From positions 1 to 34,810 of the forward strand of contig JAEWED010000219.1 in NCBI GenBank assembly GCA_023389745.1: a stretch of 34,810 nucleotides of DNA, written 5' to 3'. Below are positions 7,578 through 15,536 of the stretch, one piece after another. Each line of letters starts with the position of its first letter. The stretch's first letter is position 1. Position numbers and translations under genes: made by a program. A model generated the notes under the pieces. It worked only from the letters and a program-made list of their open reading frames with translations, searched no databases and was not told where the DNA came from. Origin of the DNA: Actinomycetes bacterium. GTDB taxonomy: Bacteria; Actinomycetota; Acidimicrobiia; Acidimicrobiales; Microtrichaceae.

Positions 7578-8137
7578 CGCGTTACCTCCATGCGCGCATC
7601 CAATCGGCTCGCAAGCACCTTCAGCGCCCGGTGCTGGGTCACCCGCACCCACGACTCGGGCCGGTCCATCAGCGCACCGACCTCTGCCGCACTCAGATCC
7701 GCGACGACCCGCAGGATGAGCACCTCGCACTGATCTGGAGTGAGGAACTCCGCCATCAGCTGGATCGCCTCCTGGGCGTCCAGGGAGTCGGTCGCGGTGC
7801 CGGCCGGATCGTCCGGTGCCGGCTCGGTGAGGAACGTCGTCGGATCGACCGCATCGGTGCGACGGCGTGAGCCCTTGCGCCGGTGCTCGGTCACCCGCCG
7901 TCGGGCAACGGTGAACAGCCACGCGCGGTACCCGCTCTCGCTGCCCTCGAACGTCTGGATCGATCGGGCGGCGGCCGCCCACACCTCGGAGGCGATGTCC
8001 TCGGCGGCCTCGCGCTCCTGGTACCGGAGGTAGCGGAGCAGGGCCGGCTGGTAGGCACGGAACAGCTGACCGGCGGCCCTCTCGTCGCCCAGCTTCGCCG
8101 CCGCCAGGATCGCATCGAAGTCGTCGAGTCCAGCCAT
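7574..8137 (-). CDS. ECF-type RNA polymerase sigma factor
   Basis: 187 aa, typical ECF size. Region 2 spans about residues 15-80, with LFRAYQPALLRYLRYQ and AEDIASEVWAAAARS; region 4 about 130-182, with LTPDQCEVLILRVVADLSA and a helix-turn-helix SAAEVGALMDRPESWVRV. A linker of about 45 residues rich in Pro, Asp and Ala separates them. Diverges from tadE-tadG and is coupled to the membrane protein downstream. On the minus strand GAAC (8222-8219), 17 bases, then CGTC (8201-8198) has the form of an ECF promoter, which would make it autoregulated; TAGGGT lies 12 bases before the ATG as an alternative. Confidence 0.92.
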   Translation of the reverse strand: MAGLDDFDAILAAAKLGDERAAGQLFRAYQPALLRYLRYQEREAAEDIASEVWAAAARSIQTFEGSESGYRAWLFTVARRRVTEHRRKGSRRRTDAVDPTTFLTEPAPDDPAGTATDSLDAQEAIQLMAEFLTPDQCEVLILRVVADLSAAEVGALMDRPESWVRVTQHRALKVLASRLDARMEVTR

Positions 8138-8169
8138 GGTCCGACCGCGACCCTATCGGCGCGCCACCC

Positions 8170-8228
8170 GGGTCGAACGCTTCTGCGGCGCCTCGGAGAC
8201 GGAGTCCTGGAGTGGGTCGTTCGACCCA
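8170..8228. promoter_or_regulatory. Inverted repeats in the sigma/tadE divergent region
   Basis: TGGGTCG (8213-8219), TT, CGACCCA (8222-8228) is a perfect dyad, and GGGTCGAAC (8170-8178) is the exact complement of GTTCGACCC (8219-8227) 40 bases away. On the minus strand the dyad includes GAAC of the candidate ECF promoter. Likely regulatory for the sigma gene, tadE or both. The rest of the 179-bp gap shows nothing else clear. Confidence 0.5.
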
Positions 8229-8316
8229 TTCTCCACGGATCGTGAAACGCCAGCCACCCTCTGCGCGATTTTCTTTCCGGCGAACGACATCGCCAGCACT
8301 CAGTGGTGGAGGTCTG

Positions 8317-8838
8317 ATGATCGGGGATCGGAGGAGCAGCGGTCGGCGGTCCACGCCCGGGCCACGCCGCCGCGAGCGGGGTGCCGCATTGGTCGAGTTC
8401 GCACTCGTGGTGCCGGTGTTCCTGCTGCTGGTCATGGGGATGGTCGACTTCGCGCTGACCCTCAACGACTACAACTCGGTTCGCCAAGGGGTGCGCGAAG
8501 GCGCCCGGCAGGTGGTCGTCGCCGACTGGGATCTTCCTGGCTGCACCACCGGCTCTTCTTCCGAGCGCGCGCAGTGCGTCACCACCGCCCGCATCGACCT
8601 CGATCCCGCGCGGACGAGGACCAGGATCCAGATCGAGACCGACTACGAGCCCGGGGAGCAGATGACCGTCTGCTCGATGTACCAGGCCCGCAGCACCACC
8701 GGCATGTTCGCAGCGTTGCTGGACCCGGTGGTGCTCCGCTCACGCATCACCATGCGGATCGAGCAGATCGACGCCGAGGCACCGCTGACCACCACCTCGT
8801 CGGCACCGTTCCCCGGTCAGGACTGGTCGTGGTGCTGA
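8317..8838 (+). CDS. TadE-like pseudopilin family protein
   Basis: 173 aa. The N-terminus has RERGAALVEFALVVPV, the TadE hallmark: a prepilin-like hydrophobic helix (about residues 20-48) with Glu a few residues after the Gly. The rest is an extracytoplasmic domain with several Cys. Tad minor pilins assemble or anchor adhesive pili, or are secreted through Tad-type machines. ATG 8317 is chosen because GGAGG stands 4 bases before it; an upstream ATG at 8212 lacks this. TadG follows with overlap. No tadA, tadB, tadC or tadZ lies in the window. Confidence 0.85.
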   Translation: MIGDRRSSGRRSTPGPRRRERGAALVEFALVVPVFLLLVMGMVDFALTLNDYNSVRQGVREGARQVVVADWDLPGCTTGSSSERAQCVTTARIDLDPARTRTRIQIETDYEPGEQMTVCSMYQARSTTGMFAALLDPVVLRSRITMRIEQIDAEAPLTTTSSAPFPGQDWSWC

Positions 8839-10475
8839 GCCGGCTGCAGACGTCGATGGGCCGACGTCCGGCGCTCGCAGGTCGTCGCCGGGACGAGCGG
8901 GGCGCGATCCTCGTCGTGGCGGCGGTGCTGATGGTGTCGATGCTCGCCATGTCGGCCATCGCACTCGACCTGGCGAACGCCCGCCAGCACCGTCGGCAGG
9001 CACAGGGCGCCGCCGACGCCGCGGCCCTCGCCGCGGCGCAGGACCTTCCCAACCCGACGAGGGTCGTGGCGTCGGTGAAGACATACGCGTACGAGAACTT
9101 CGGGACTCCTGCATCGGCGTGGGCCTCGTGCTCGGACCCGGAGCACCTCCCTGAGACACCGGACATCGGCATGTCGAACTCGTGCATCTCGATCGACGAG
9201 TCGTTCTCGCGGGTCCGGGTCCGCCTGCCGACGAAGGCGGTGGACACGTACTTCGCAGGGGCGATCGGTATCGACAGCGTGGACGTCGACGCAGCGGCGA
9301 CCGCCGAGGCCAAGCTCAAGCGTGACGACCGCATCATCCCCGCCACCGTGGCGTCGTCGACGGGTTCGGGCAACACGTGCATCGAGAACGGTGGTGCCAA
9401 CGTCGCACCGTGCAACAAGAGCACCTCCGGCAACTTCGGTTCGTTCAACGCCCCGCGGCTCAACCTGTACCTGCCGACGTCACAGGTCGAGAACGACTCG
9501 CTGCGGATCAACTACTCGATGGGCATCGACCACGTCCTGGCGATCTACGGCTCCGGGGGTACCAGGGTGTGCGACTTCGCCCATCCCGTGAAGTCGCCGT
9601 GCACCACGACGAATCGGGACTCGGGGCTCGATGCCAACCACCTCCTGCCCTTCACCGGGAACGTCGTCCCGCCCCTCACCGATGGGCTCGTCGACAACGC
9701 CACGATCAGCACCGACGAGGGTGAGAAGTTGTTCTGTGGACGCCTTCGTCGCCCGGATCTGACCGACGAGAACCTGACCGAGACCGCCCCCGAGAACTGC
9801 AACCACTGGTCGACCGCGACCGGATCGGGACCTGCGATCACGGTCGTCGGCGAGAGGATCAACGGCCGCCACGCGTCGTACTGGATGCTGCCGGAGTTCC
9901 GGTCGATCTTCTACCCGGGCCGGAACCCCATGACCCAGTCGAGCACCGCGGCGGGATGGGACACCGGGGACGCGAAGCTGAACTGCTTCCTCGAGAGCTA
10001 CCGGTTCGACTACGGCGGCACGAACTCGAAGGGGCACGCGGCGCAGACCGAGTACTTCATCGACCCCGCCTCACCGGTCGATCCGAACACCGGTGACGGC
10101 ACCGAGTTCACCCTCGATGCCGCGAAGCACCACCTGAAGTCGACCTGCGGTCTCGACGCCACGACGGTCGACCAGAAGCTCGCGAGCCTGACGGACAGCA
10201 ACGACTTCTGGCCGATGTTCGACCGAGGGATCATCACCGACGCCCGGTTCGGCATGATCCCCGTCGTGAAGCAGTTCAACAGCGGCAGCTCCACGCCGAT
10301 GCAGATCGTGCGCTTCTGGGCGATCTACATGTACCGGCTCCACGCCAGCAGCCAGAAGGTCCAAGCGGTCGACGCGTGGACCTTCGAGCCGGCGTTGGTC
10401 GCGACCGAATCCGGGGAGGCCGATCTGCAGTTCGGCTACCAGACCGACCAGGCGATCGTGCGTCTGGTGGAGTGA
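8829..10475 (+). CDS. TadG-like protein (Tad helix plus large secreted domain)
   Basis: 548 aa. Starts with the Tad domain: RDERGAILVVAAVLMVSML followed by the conserved segment QAQGAADAAALAAAQ (about residues 20-70). The remaining ~470 residues are extracytoplasmic, with many Cys, Asn and Thr, and are not recognised. GTG 8829 has AGGA 6 bases upstream and overlaps the tadE stop; GTG 8832 and ATG 8856 are alternatives. The overlap suggests coupled expression with tadE. A 12-bp hairpin follows its stop. Confidence 0.85.
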   Translation: MVLSRLQTSMGRRPALAGRRRDERGAILVVAAVLMVSMLAMSAIALDLANARQHRRQAQGAADAAALAAAQDLPNPTRVVASVKTYAYENFGTPASAWASCSDPEHLPETPDIGMSNSCISIDESFSRVRVRLPTKAVDTYFAGAIGIDSVDVDAAATAEAKLKRDDRIIPATVASSTGSGNTCIENGGANVAPCNKSTSGNFGSFNAPRLNLYLPTSQVENDSLRINYSMGIDHVLAIYGSGGTRVCDFAHPVKSPCTTTNRDSGLDANHLLPFTGNVVPPLTDGLVDNATISTDEGEKLFCGRLRRPDLTDENLTETAPENCNHWSTATGSGPAITVVGERINGRHASYWMLPEFRSIFYPGRNPMTQSSTAAGWDTGDAKLNCFLESYRFDYGGTNSKGHAAQTEYFIDPASPVDPNTGDGTEFTLDAAKHHLKSTCGLDATTVDQKLASLTDSNDFWPMFDRGIITDARFGMIPVVKQFNSGSSTPMQIVRFWAIYMYRLHASSQKVQAVDAWTFEPALVATESGEADLQFGYQTDQAIVRLVE

Positions 10476-10484
10476 GATGGCGTC

Positions 10485-10522
10485 GGACCCACGGCAGGCG
10501 TGACCGCGCGTGCCGTGGGTCC
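10485..10522. terminator. Terminator between tadG and methyltransferase
   Basis: Perfect 12-bp inverted repeat GGACCCACGGCA (10485-10496) / TGCCGTGGGTCC (10511-10522), 14-base loop, between convergent genes. Confidence 0.8.
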
Positions 10523-10539
10523 TCGCGTCGAGCTCGATC

Positions 10540-11631
10540 TCAGGTGAGCCGGTACAGCACGAACTGGGGATGGGCGACATCGAGGACCTCGACGTCGTCG
10601 AACCCGGCCTGCTCCGCGTAGCTGCGGACCGTGTCGGCCCGGATGACCGTGCCCGTGCCGACGCCGCCGTCCTGCAGGCTCACCGCCAGGCAGTGCAGCG
10701 TGCTGAAGGCGTAGAAGAGCCGCTCCATCTCGTTGGTCGGCACGGTGAACGCCTCCTCGGTGCGCTCGTCGACGACCAGCACGGCGCCGCCGTGGGACGC
10801 GAGCCGGCGCATGGTCGTCAGGATGCCCACGGGGTCGGGCACGTCGTGGAGCATCTCGATCGCCATGACCAGGTCGTAGTCACCCGCGATCACCGGATCC
10901 GAGGCGTCGCGGAGCTCGAACCGGGCACGCTCGGTGACACCCGCTGCGGCTGCCGCCGACGTCGCCGCCTCGATCGACGCCGGGTCCAGGTCGAAGCCGT
11001 CCACCGTCACGTTCGGGTACGCCGAGGCGATGGTGACCGCGGCGAGCCCCTCGCCGCAGCCGACCTCGGCGATCCGCACCGGCGTGCCGGCGTCGAGCGC
11101 GGCCTGCACCTCGGGCAGCGCCGGCAGCCAGTGCTGCGTCAGGTGGTTCGCGAAGACGGGCCGGGTGAACGCCGCCTGCACGTCGTGCAGGTCGAACAGG
11201 CCGAACGCCGCGCCGTCACCGTAGCGGAACTCCTGGCTCATGATGTCGATCGCCTTGGCGAGCCACGGCACCACCGCGGCGCACGGCTTCATGCAGGCCT
11301 CGCTGTCGTCGTCGAGCAGCACGTGGGCGTGTGCGTTGGGCAGCTCGAAGCGGCGTTCCTCGGGTGGCGACGCCGGATCCTCGACCGTCACGACTCCGGC
11401 GACCGCCTGCTGTTCGAGCCACTCGCGGGCGTAGCGCGGCGCGATGCCGGCTGCCTCGGCGAGCTCGCCCGATGTCACGGGGCCGGCGCCGGACAGCGAC
11501 TCGTACAGGCCGAGCCGGATGCCCAGCTCGACGTTCGCGAGCTCCATCGCGGCGAGGCACGCCCCGAACAGGCCGCCGGCGAACTGCTCGACCCGGGTCG
11601 CGTCGGCTTCCTCCAAGTCGATCGTCGACAT
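10540..11631 (-). CDS. SAM-dependent methyltransferase with winged-helix N-terminus
   Basis: 363 aa. Residues about 20-100 form a winged-helix dimerisation domain like those of O-methyltransferases and Rv2258c-type proteins (SGELAEAAGIAPRYAREWLE). The Rossmann methyltransferase core follows, with motif I EVGCGEG at 189-195, DGFDLDP as the acidic post-II ribose-binding loop, and a motif-IV-like LVMAIEMLHDVPDP. The substrate cannot be read from the sequence; the family includes small-molecule O- and C-methylases. ATG 11631 has a G-rich stretch upstream. It lies 67 bp downstream of the XRE regulator on the same strand and could be part of its operon. Confidence 0.88.
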   Translation of the reverse strand: MSTIDLEEADATRVEQFAGGLFGACLAAMELANVELGIRLGLYESLSGAGPVTSGELAEAAGIAPRYAREWLEQQAVAGVVTVEDPASPPEERRFELPNAHAHVLLDDDSEACMKPCAAVVPWLAKAIDIMSQEFRYGDGAAFGLFDLHDVQAAFTRPVFANHLTQHWLPALPEVQAALDAGTPVRIAEVGCGEGLAAVTIASAYPNVTVDGFDLDPASIEAATSAAAAAGVTERARFELRDASDPVIAGDYDLVMAIEMLHDVPDPVGILTTMRRLASHGGAVLVVDERTEEAFTVPTNEMERLFYAFSTLHCLAVSLQDGGVGTGTVIRADTVRSYAEQAGFDDVEVLDVAHPQFVLYRLT

Positions 11632-11698
11632 GAGGCACCCCCTCTGATCGACGTCTTGCGAGCGAAACTACCACCGTCCGTGGCGCGACTCCCCGTGT

Positions 11699-12541
11699 TC
11701 ACGCTGGGCCGACCGATGTCGAGCGACTGACCGTCGGGGCCCCGAGCAGCGCCAGCTTCTCGGCGCTCTCGCTGCCCGGCTCGGCGTGGTAGACGACGAG
11801 CGTCGAGCCGTCGTCGCCGGCGATGGCGAGTCGTTCCCGCCCGAGGGTGAGCGCTCCGAGCCGAGGGTGGTAGATGTCGGTCGACGTGCCCTCCCGCACC
11901 CGGACGTCGTGACGGGCCCACAGACGTCGGAACTGCTCGTTCGAGCTGGACAGCTCGTCGACGAGCGCTGCGAAGCGTGGGTCGTCGGTGCGGGTGCCGA
12001 CCGACTGGCGGAACCCCGCCACCAGGTCGGCCATGCCCTGCTCCGACTTCGGGCAGAGCGCACGTTCTTCCGGGTCGAGGAACATCGCCAGGAGTCGGTT
12101 CGTGCCCGCCACCAGGTTGGGGGTGAGGGCTCGGGCCAGGTCGTTCGAGGCCAGCACGTCGAAGTAGCGGCTCTCGATGAACGCCGGGACCCCGAGCGAG
12201 TCGACGAGCCGGCGGATGCCGGCGGGGACCGCCTCGCCCGGGTCCTCGCTGACCTCCCGTCGGATCTTCGGGCCGGAGAGCTCGATGAGGTACGACGTGG
12301 CGGTGTCATCGAGGCGCAGCACACGTGCGATGGACTCGAGGACCTGCAGCGAGGGGTTGCTGCCGCGGCCTTGCTCGAGTCGCAGGTAGTAGTCGGCGCT
12401 GATGCCAGCGAGCATCGCCACCTCCTCGCGGCGCAGACCCGCGACACGTCGTCGGCCGGCGGTGGGCAGATCGACGTCCTCCGGGCTGACGAGCTCACGC
12501 CGGGCACGCAGGTACTCGCCCAACTGGTTGGTGGAGGTCAC
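11699..12541 (-). CDS. XRE-family regulator with MmyB-like ligand-binding domain
   Basis: 280 aa. The helix-turn-helix spans about residues 36-66, with AGLRREEVAMLAGISADYY and LEQGRG, a very characteristic MmyB-type signature. Residues about 105-270 form the MmyB-like ligand-binding domain, PAS-like and known to bind fatty acids in some members. GTG 12541 is preferred because it places TSTNQLGEYLRARRE at the N-terminus, as in relatives; ATG 12621 in frame is an alternative and would overlap the divergent promoter. It probably regulates the divergent aldo/keto reductase, as such pairs usually do. Confidence 0.88.
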   Translation of the reverse strand: MTSTNQLGEYLRARRELVSPEDVDLPTAGRRRVAGLRREEVAMLAGISADYYLRLEQGRGSNPSLQVLESIARVLRLDDTATSYLIELSGPKIRREVSEDPGEAVPAGIRRLVDSLGVPAFIESRYFDVLASNDLARALTPNLVAGTNRLLAMFLDPEERALCPKSEQGMADLVAGFRQSVGTRTDDPRFAALVDELSSSNEQFRRLWARHDVRVREGTSTDIYHPRLGALTLGRERLAIAGDDGSTLVVYHAEPGSESAEKLALLGAPTVSRSTSVGPA

Positions 12542-12628
12542 GGCAGACCTGAACCCGCTGACTGTTCCTCCCAGTCCCAGGATGATCGGGGCGTTGGTCG
12601 CGTGCGCCGTCGACAGCATGGTGGGTCC

Positions 12629-13498
12629 ATGACCAATGCAACTCTCCCCGGCGGCACCTTCGAGCTGGCCGACGACCTCGTCGTCAGCCGCTTCGGCTAC
12701 GGCGCCATGCAACTCGCCGGTCCGAACGTCATGGGCCCGCCCGCGGACCGCGACCAGGCCGTCCGGGTGCTGCGCGAGGCCATCGACATGGGCATCACGC
12801 ACATCGACACGAGCGATGCCTACGGACCCGAGGTGACCAACGGGCTCATCAGGTCGGCGCTGCATCCCTACCCCGACTCGCTCCACATCGTCACGAAGGT
12901 GGGCGCGGAACGTGATGCGCGGGGTGGATGGCCCCCGGCGCGGTCTCCACAGCAGATCCGTGACGCCGTGCACTCGAATCTCGACCACCTCGGGCTCGAT
13001 GTGCTCGACGTCGTCAACCTGCGGGCAGGGGGACCCATAAGTCCGGAGCAGTACCCGATCCAGGAGTCGTTCGCGACGCTGGTCGGGCTGCAGGAGCAGG
13101 GCCTGATCCGTCATCTCGGCGTGAGCAACGTGACGCCGGAACAGCTCGCCGAGGCGCGATCCATCGCGCCGATCGTGTGCGTCCAGAACTTCTACAACGT
13201 GGCGAACCGCGGCGACGACGCGCTGATCGACTCGCTGGCCGCCGACGGCATCGCCTACGTGCCCTTCTTCCCGCTGGGCGGCTTCAGTCCGTTGCAGTCC
13301 GACGTCCTGAGCGAGGTCGCGGCGCGTCACGACACATCACCTCTGTCGGTGGCCTTGGCCTGGCTGCTGCAGCGGTCGTCCAACATCCTGCTGATCCCGG
13401 GGACGTCGTCGCCCGACCACCTGCGCGAGAACGCGGTCGGCGCCTCGCTGGAGCTGTCCGACGCCGACGTCGCCGAGCTGGACACGATCGTGACGTGA
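12629..13498 (+). CDS. Aldo/keto reductase (YdbC-like)
   Basis: 289 aa NADPH-dependent oxidoreductase with a TIM barrel. The catalytic set is Asp60, Tyr65 (HIDTSDAYGP) and Lys90 (IVTKVG). The usual active-site His is Asn130 in VVNLR, a feature of the YdbC/pyridoxal-reductase-like subgroup and not a defect. C-terminal IPGTSSPDHLRENA is the cofactor phosphate-binding loop. ATG 12629 has CATGGT 6 bases upstream and TTGGTC 17 bases before that, so it may be leaderless. Divergent from the XRE regulator. Confidence 0.92.
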   Translation: MTNATLPGGTFELADDLVVSRFGYGAMQLAGPNVMGPPADRDQAVRVLREAIDMGITHIDTSDAYGPEVTNGLIRSALHPYPDSLHIVTKVGAERDARGGWPPARSPQQIRDAVHSNLDHLGLDVLDVVNLRAGGPISPEQYPIQESFATLVGLQEQGLIRHLGVSNVTPEQLAEARSIAPIVCVQNFYNVANRGDDALIDSLAADGIAYVPFFPLGGFSPLQSDVLSEVAARHDTSPLSVALAWLLQRSSNILLIPGTSSPDHLRENAVGASLELSDADVAELDTIVT

Positions 13499-13551
13499 TG
13501 ACCCCGGCGCCCGGTACCGACCCCGAAGGTCCGCCCCCGGGACCGGCCGCG

Positions 13552-13557
13552 TAGCAT
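13552..13557 (+). promoter_or_regulatory. Putative -10 TAGCAT, leaderless
   Basis: TAGCAT ends 6 bases before ATG 13564 and there is no Shine-Dalgarno. Confidence 0.45.
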
Positions 13558-13563
13558 CGACCC

Positions 13564-14052
13564 ATGTCGCTCCAGCTGCTGCCCACGCCGGCTCCTCCCG
13601 GCGAACTGCCCACCGATCCGGTGGCCGTGACCGAGGCGTTCCTGGCGGCGCTCGCGGACTCCGACGTCGACGCTGCGATCGACTTCCTGGCGGCTGACGT
13701 GCACTACGTGAACGTCGGCTTCCCGGCGATCGACGGCGCTCGACGGGTCCGACGGGCGTTCCAGGGGCTCACACGACCTGACGTCGGGTTCGAGGTGTAC
13801 CTGCACGCGATCTCGGCCGACGGCCCGGTGGTGCTCACCGAACGCACCGACGTCATCCGGCTCGGACCTGTCCGACTCCAGTTCTGGGTCATGGGCCGCT
13901 TCGACGTGCACGACGGACGCATCACGCTGTGGCGCGACGGCTTCGACCTGGCCGACATGGCCAAGGCGACGGCCCGTGGGCTGCTGGGTGCGTTCGTCCC
14001 GGCGCTGCGACCGAAGCCGCCGATCAGCCTGGCCGACGCGCCGGGCCGCTGA
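13564..14052 (+). CDS. Limonene-1,2-epoxide hydrolase-like protein
   Basis: 162 aa, small alpha+beta barrel of the SnoaL/LEH type. The five residues that define the limonene epoxide hydrolase active site appear in the expected order and spacing: Tyr48 and Asn50 (HYVN), Arg94 and Asp96 (ERTD), and Asp125 (LWRDGFD). This makes one-step epoxide hydration likely, though the substrate is unknown. The downstream RibD-like gene starts 25 bases after its stop with its own strong Shine-Dalgarno, so the pair is probably one operon. Confidence 0.85.
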   Translation: MSLQLLPTPAPPGELPTDPVAVTEAFLAALADSDVDAAIDFLAADVHYVNVGFPAIDGARRVRRAFQGLTRPDVGFEVYLHAISADGPVVLTERTDVIRLGPVRLQFWVMGRFDVHDGRITLWRDGFDLADMAKATARGLLGAFVPALRPKPPISLADAPGR

Positions 14053-14077
14053 ACGACACCACCAGGGGGAGGACCGC

Positions 14078-14638
14078 ATGGCATCGCTCATCTACACCGC
14101 GCTCGCGTCGCTCGACGGGTACATCGAGGACGACGACGGGAGCTTCGACTTCGCCTTTCCCGACGCCGAGGTGCACGCCGTCGCCAACGAGCTCGAGGCG
14201 AGCACCGGCACGCACCTGTACGGGCGTCGCATGTACGAGACGATGGCGGTCTGGCAGGACGTGGTCGACGAGCCCGGGGTGTCGCCGGAGGAGGTCGAGT
14301 TCGGATCGACCTGGCGCGACCTGGACAAGGTCGTGTTCTCCACCACGCTCGACGAGGTCTGGACGCCGCGCACCGAACTGCGCCGCGAGTTCGACCCCGC
14401 AGCGGTGCGCGCCCTGGTGGATGCCGCAGACGGTGACGTCAGCATCAGCGGTCCGGGGCTGGCCCAGCACGCCTTCGCCGCCGGTCTGGTCGACGACGTG
14501 CACCTGTTCCTGTTCCCGGTCGTCGTCGGCGGCGGCAAGCCGGGCCTGCCCCGCGAGGTGCGTCTCGAGCTGGAGCTCGTCGACGAACGGCGCTTCGGCA
14601 ACGGGGTCGTGCACCTGCACCTGCGCTCCCGCCGCTGA
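14078..14638 (+). CDS. RibD C-terminal/dihydrofolate reductase-like protein
   Basis: 186 aa of the YwjB/YyaP group: NADPH-binding DHFR fold without clear folate function. Visible: N-terminal TALASLDGYIEDDDG, GTHLYGRRMYETM (cofactor loop) and GPGLAQHAFAAGLVDDVHL with FPVVVGGGKP near the end, all diagnostic. ATG 14078 has AGGGGGAGG 5 bases upstream. The substrate is unknown; such genes often sit beside small stress or detoxification enzymes, here an epoxide hydrolase-like gene. Confidence 0.88.
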   Translation: MASLIYTALASLDGYIEDDDGSFDFAFPDAEVHAVANELEASTGTHLYGRRMYETMAVWQDVVDEPGVSPEEVEFGSTWRDLDKVVFSTTLDEVWTPRTELRREFDPAAVRALVDAADGDVSISGPGLAQHAFAAGLVDDVHLFLFPVVVGGGKPGLPREVRLELELVDERRFGNGVVHLHLRSRR

Positions 14639-14753
14639 CCGGCAGCTCGTCCAGCCCGCAGGCGATCTGCGCGTGGCGACGTCGTCGAGCCCTCGCGGCG
14701 CCGCGCGGATCGCTGACGCCCCGCGCACGAGCGCGAACAATGTGTTGTATCGG

Positions 14754-14771
14754 GATGTATCGCGATATATC
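14754..14771. promoter_or_regulatory. Palindromic operator upstream of padR
   Basis: GATGTATCGCGATATATC is an 18-bp dyad with one mismatched pair around the perfect core TATCGCGATA (14758-14767). TATCG recurs at 14748, 14758, 14768 and 14774, the first three on exact 10-bp spacing. PadR proteins bind AT-rich dyads of this kind and usually repress their own gene. The rest of the 206-bp gap shows no gene. Confidence 0.75.
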
Positions 14772-14844
14772 GTTATCGGAGCGAACCGACAGGGCGGGAA
14801 CAACCGGCCTGCAACGACGAGGAGCGATCGAAGGAGATCGACTG

Positions 14845-15444
14845 ATGGAACATCACGACAACGAACGCATCGAACCAGGCGACCGCTACGGCGATGCGTG
14901 GGATCAGGGCCTCGGCGGCTGGGACGGCGGTCGTCGCGGCCACCCCGGCGGTCGTCGCGCACGCTTCAACCGTGGCGGACCACGCGGCGGACCGTTCGGC
15001 GGCCCACGTGGCGGCGGCCGGATGAAGCGGGGTGACATCCGCACCGCGGTGCTGGTGATCCTCTCGGAGCAGAGCGGCCACGGCTACCAGATCATCCAGG
15101 CGCTCGAGGCGAAGACCGACGGAGCATGGCGCCCGAGCCCCGGCTCGGTGTACCCGATGCTGCAGCTGCTCGAGGACAGCGGCCTGGCGACGTCCTCGGA
15201 GCAGGAGGGCAAGCGGGTGTACTCGATCACCGATGCCGGCCGGACCGAGGCGGAGCAGCGGGTGGAGGAGGCAGGTCGGCTGCCGTGGGAGGGCTCCCAC
15301 GGCGGTGGGCCACGCAACGCGATGATGCAGCTCCAAGTGGCGGCCCGAGCGGTCTTCGCCGACGGCGACCCCGCCAGGATCGAGGCGGCGACAGCGATCC
15401 TCGACGACGCTCGCAAGCGTCTCTACGGCCTGCTCGCCGAGTGA
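14845..15444 (+). CDS. PadR-family transcriptional regulator
   Basis: 199 aa. The N-terminal 55 residues are Gly/Arg/Asp-rich and probably disordered. The PadR winged helix follows (about 58-135), with RTAVLVILSEQSGHGYQII, SPGSVYPMLQLLEDSGL and KRVYSITDAG, and a C-terminal helix region for dimerisation. ATG 14845 has AAGGAGAT 6 bases upstream, an unusually strong ribosome site here. An AT-rich palindrome lies 74 bases upstream. No obvious drug-efflux target is adjacent; the molybdopterin oxidoreductase follows 92 bases downstream and has its own promoter-like TAGCCT. Confidence 0.92.
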   Translation: MEHHDNERIEPGDRYGDAWDQGLGGWDGGRRGHPGGRRARFNRGGPRGGPFGGPRGGGRMKRGDIRTAVLVILSEQSGHGYQIIQALEAKTDGAWRPSPGSVYPMLQLLEDSGLATSSEQEGKRVYSITDAGRTEAEQRVEEAGRLPWEGSHGGGPRNAMMQLQVAARAVFADGDPARIEAATAILDDARKRLYGLLAE

Positions 15445-15510
15445 TCCCGACGGGACGGGGGCCGGCGTCGTTGCGACGCTGACCAAGGAAACGGCGCCGT
15501 GAGGTGTCGG

Positions 15511-15532
15511 TAGCCTCGGAGGTGAACAGGAG
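15511..15532 (+). promoter_or_regulatory. -10 TAGCCT and Shine-Dalgarno AGGAG of the oxidoreductase gene
   Basis: TAGCCT (15511-15516) followed by AGGAG (15528-15532) 4 bases before ATG 15537. Unlike the leaderless genes, this one has a short 5' leader, and the Shine-Dalgarno decides the start over the in-frame codon at 15504. Confidence 0.5.
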
Positions 15533-15536
15533 ACCC

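Noticed and set aside
15504..15536. Earlier start for the molybdopterin oxidoreductase
   Set aside because: The codons overlap the likely -10 and Shine-Dalgarno; ATG 15537 is better supported.
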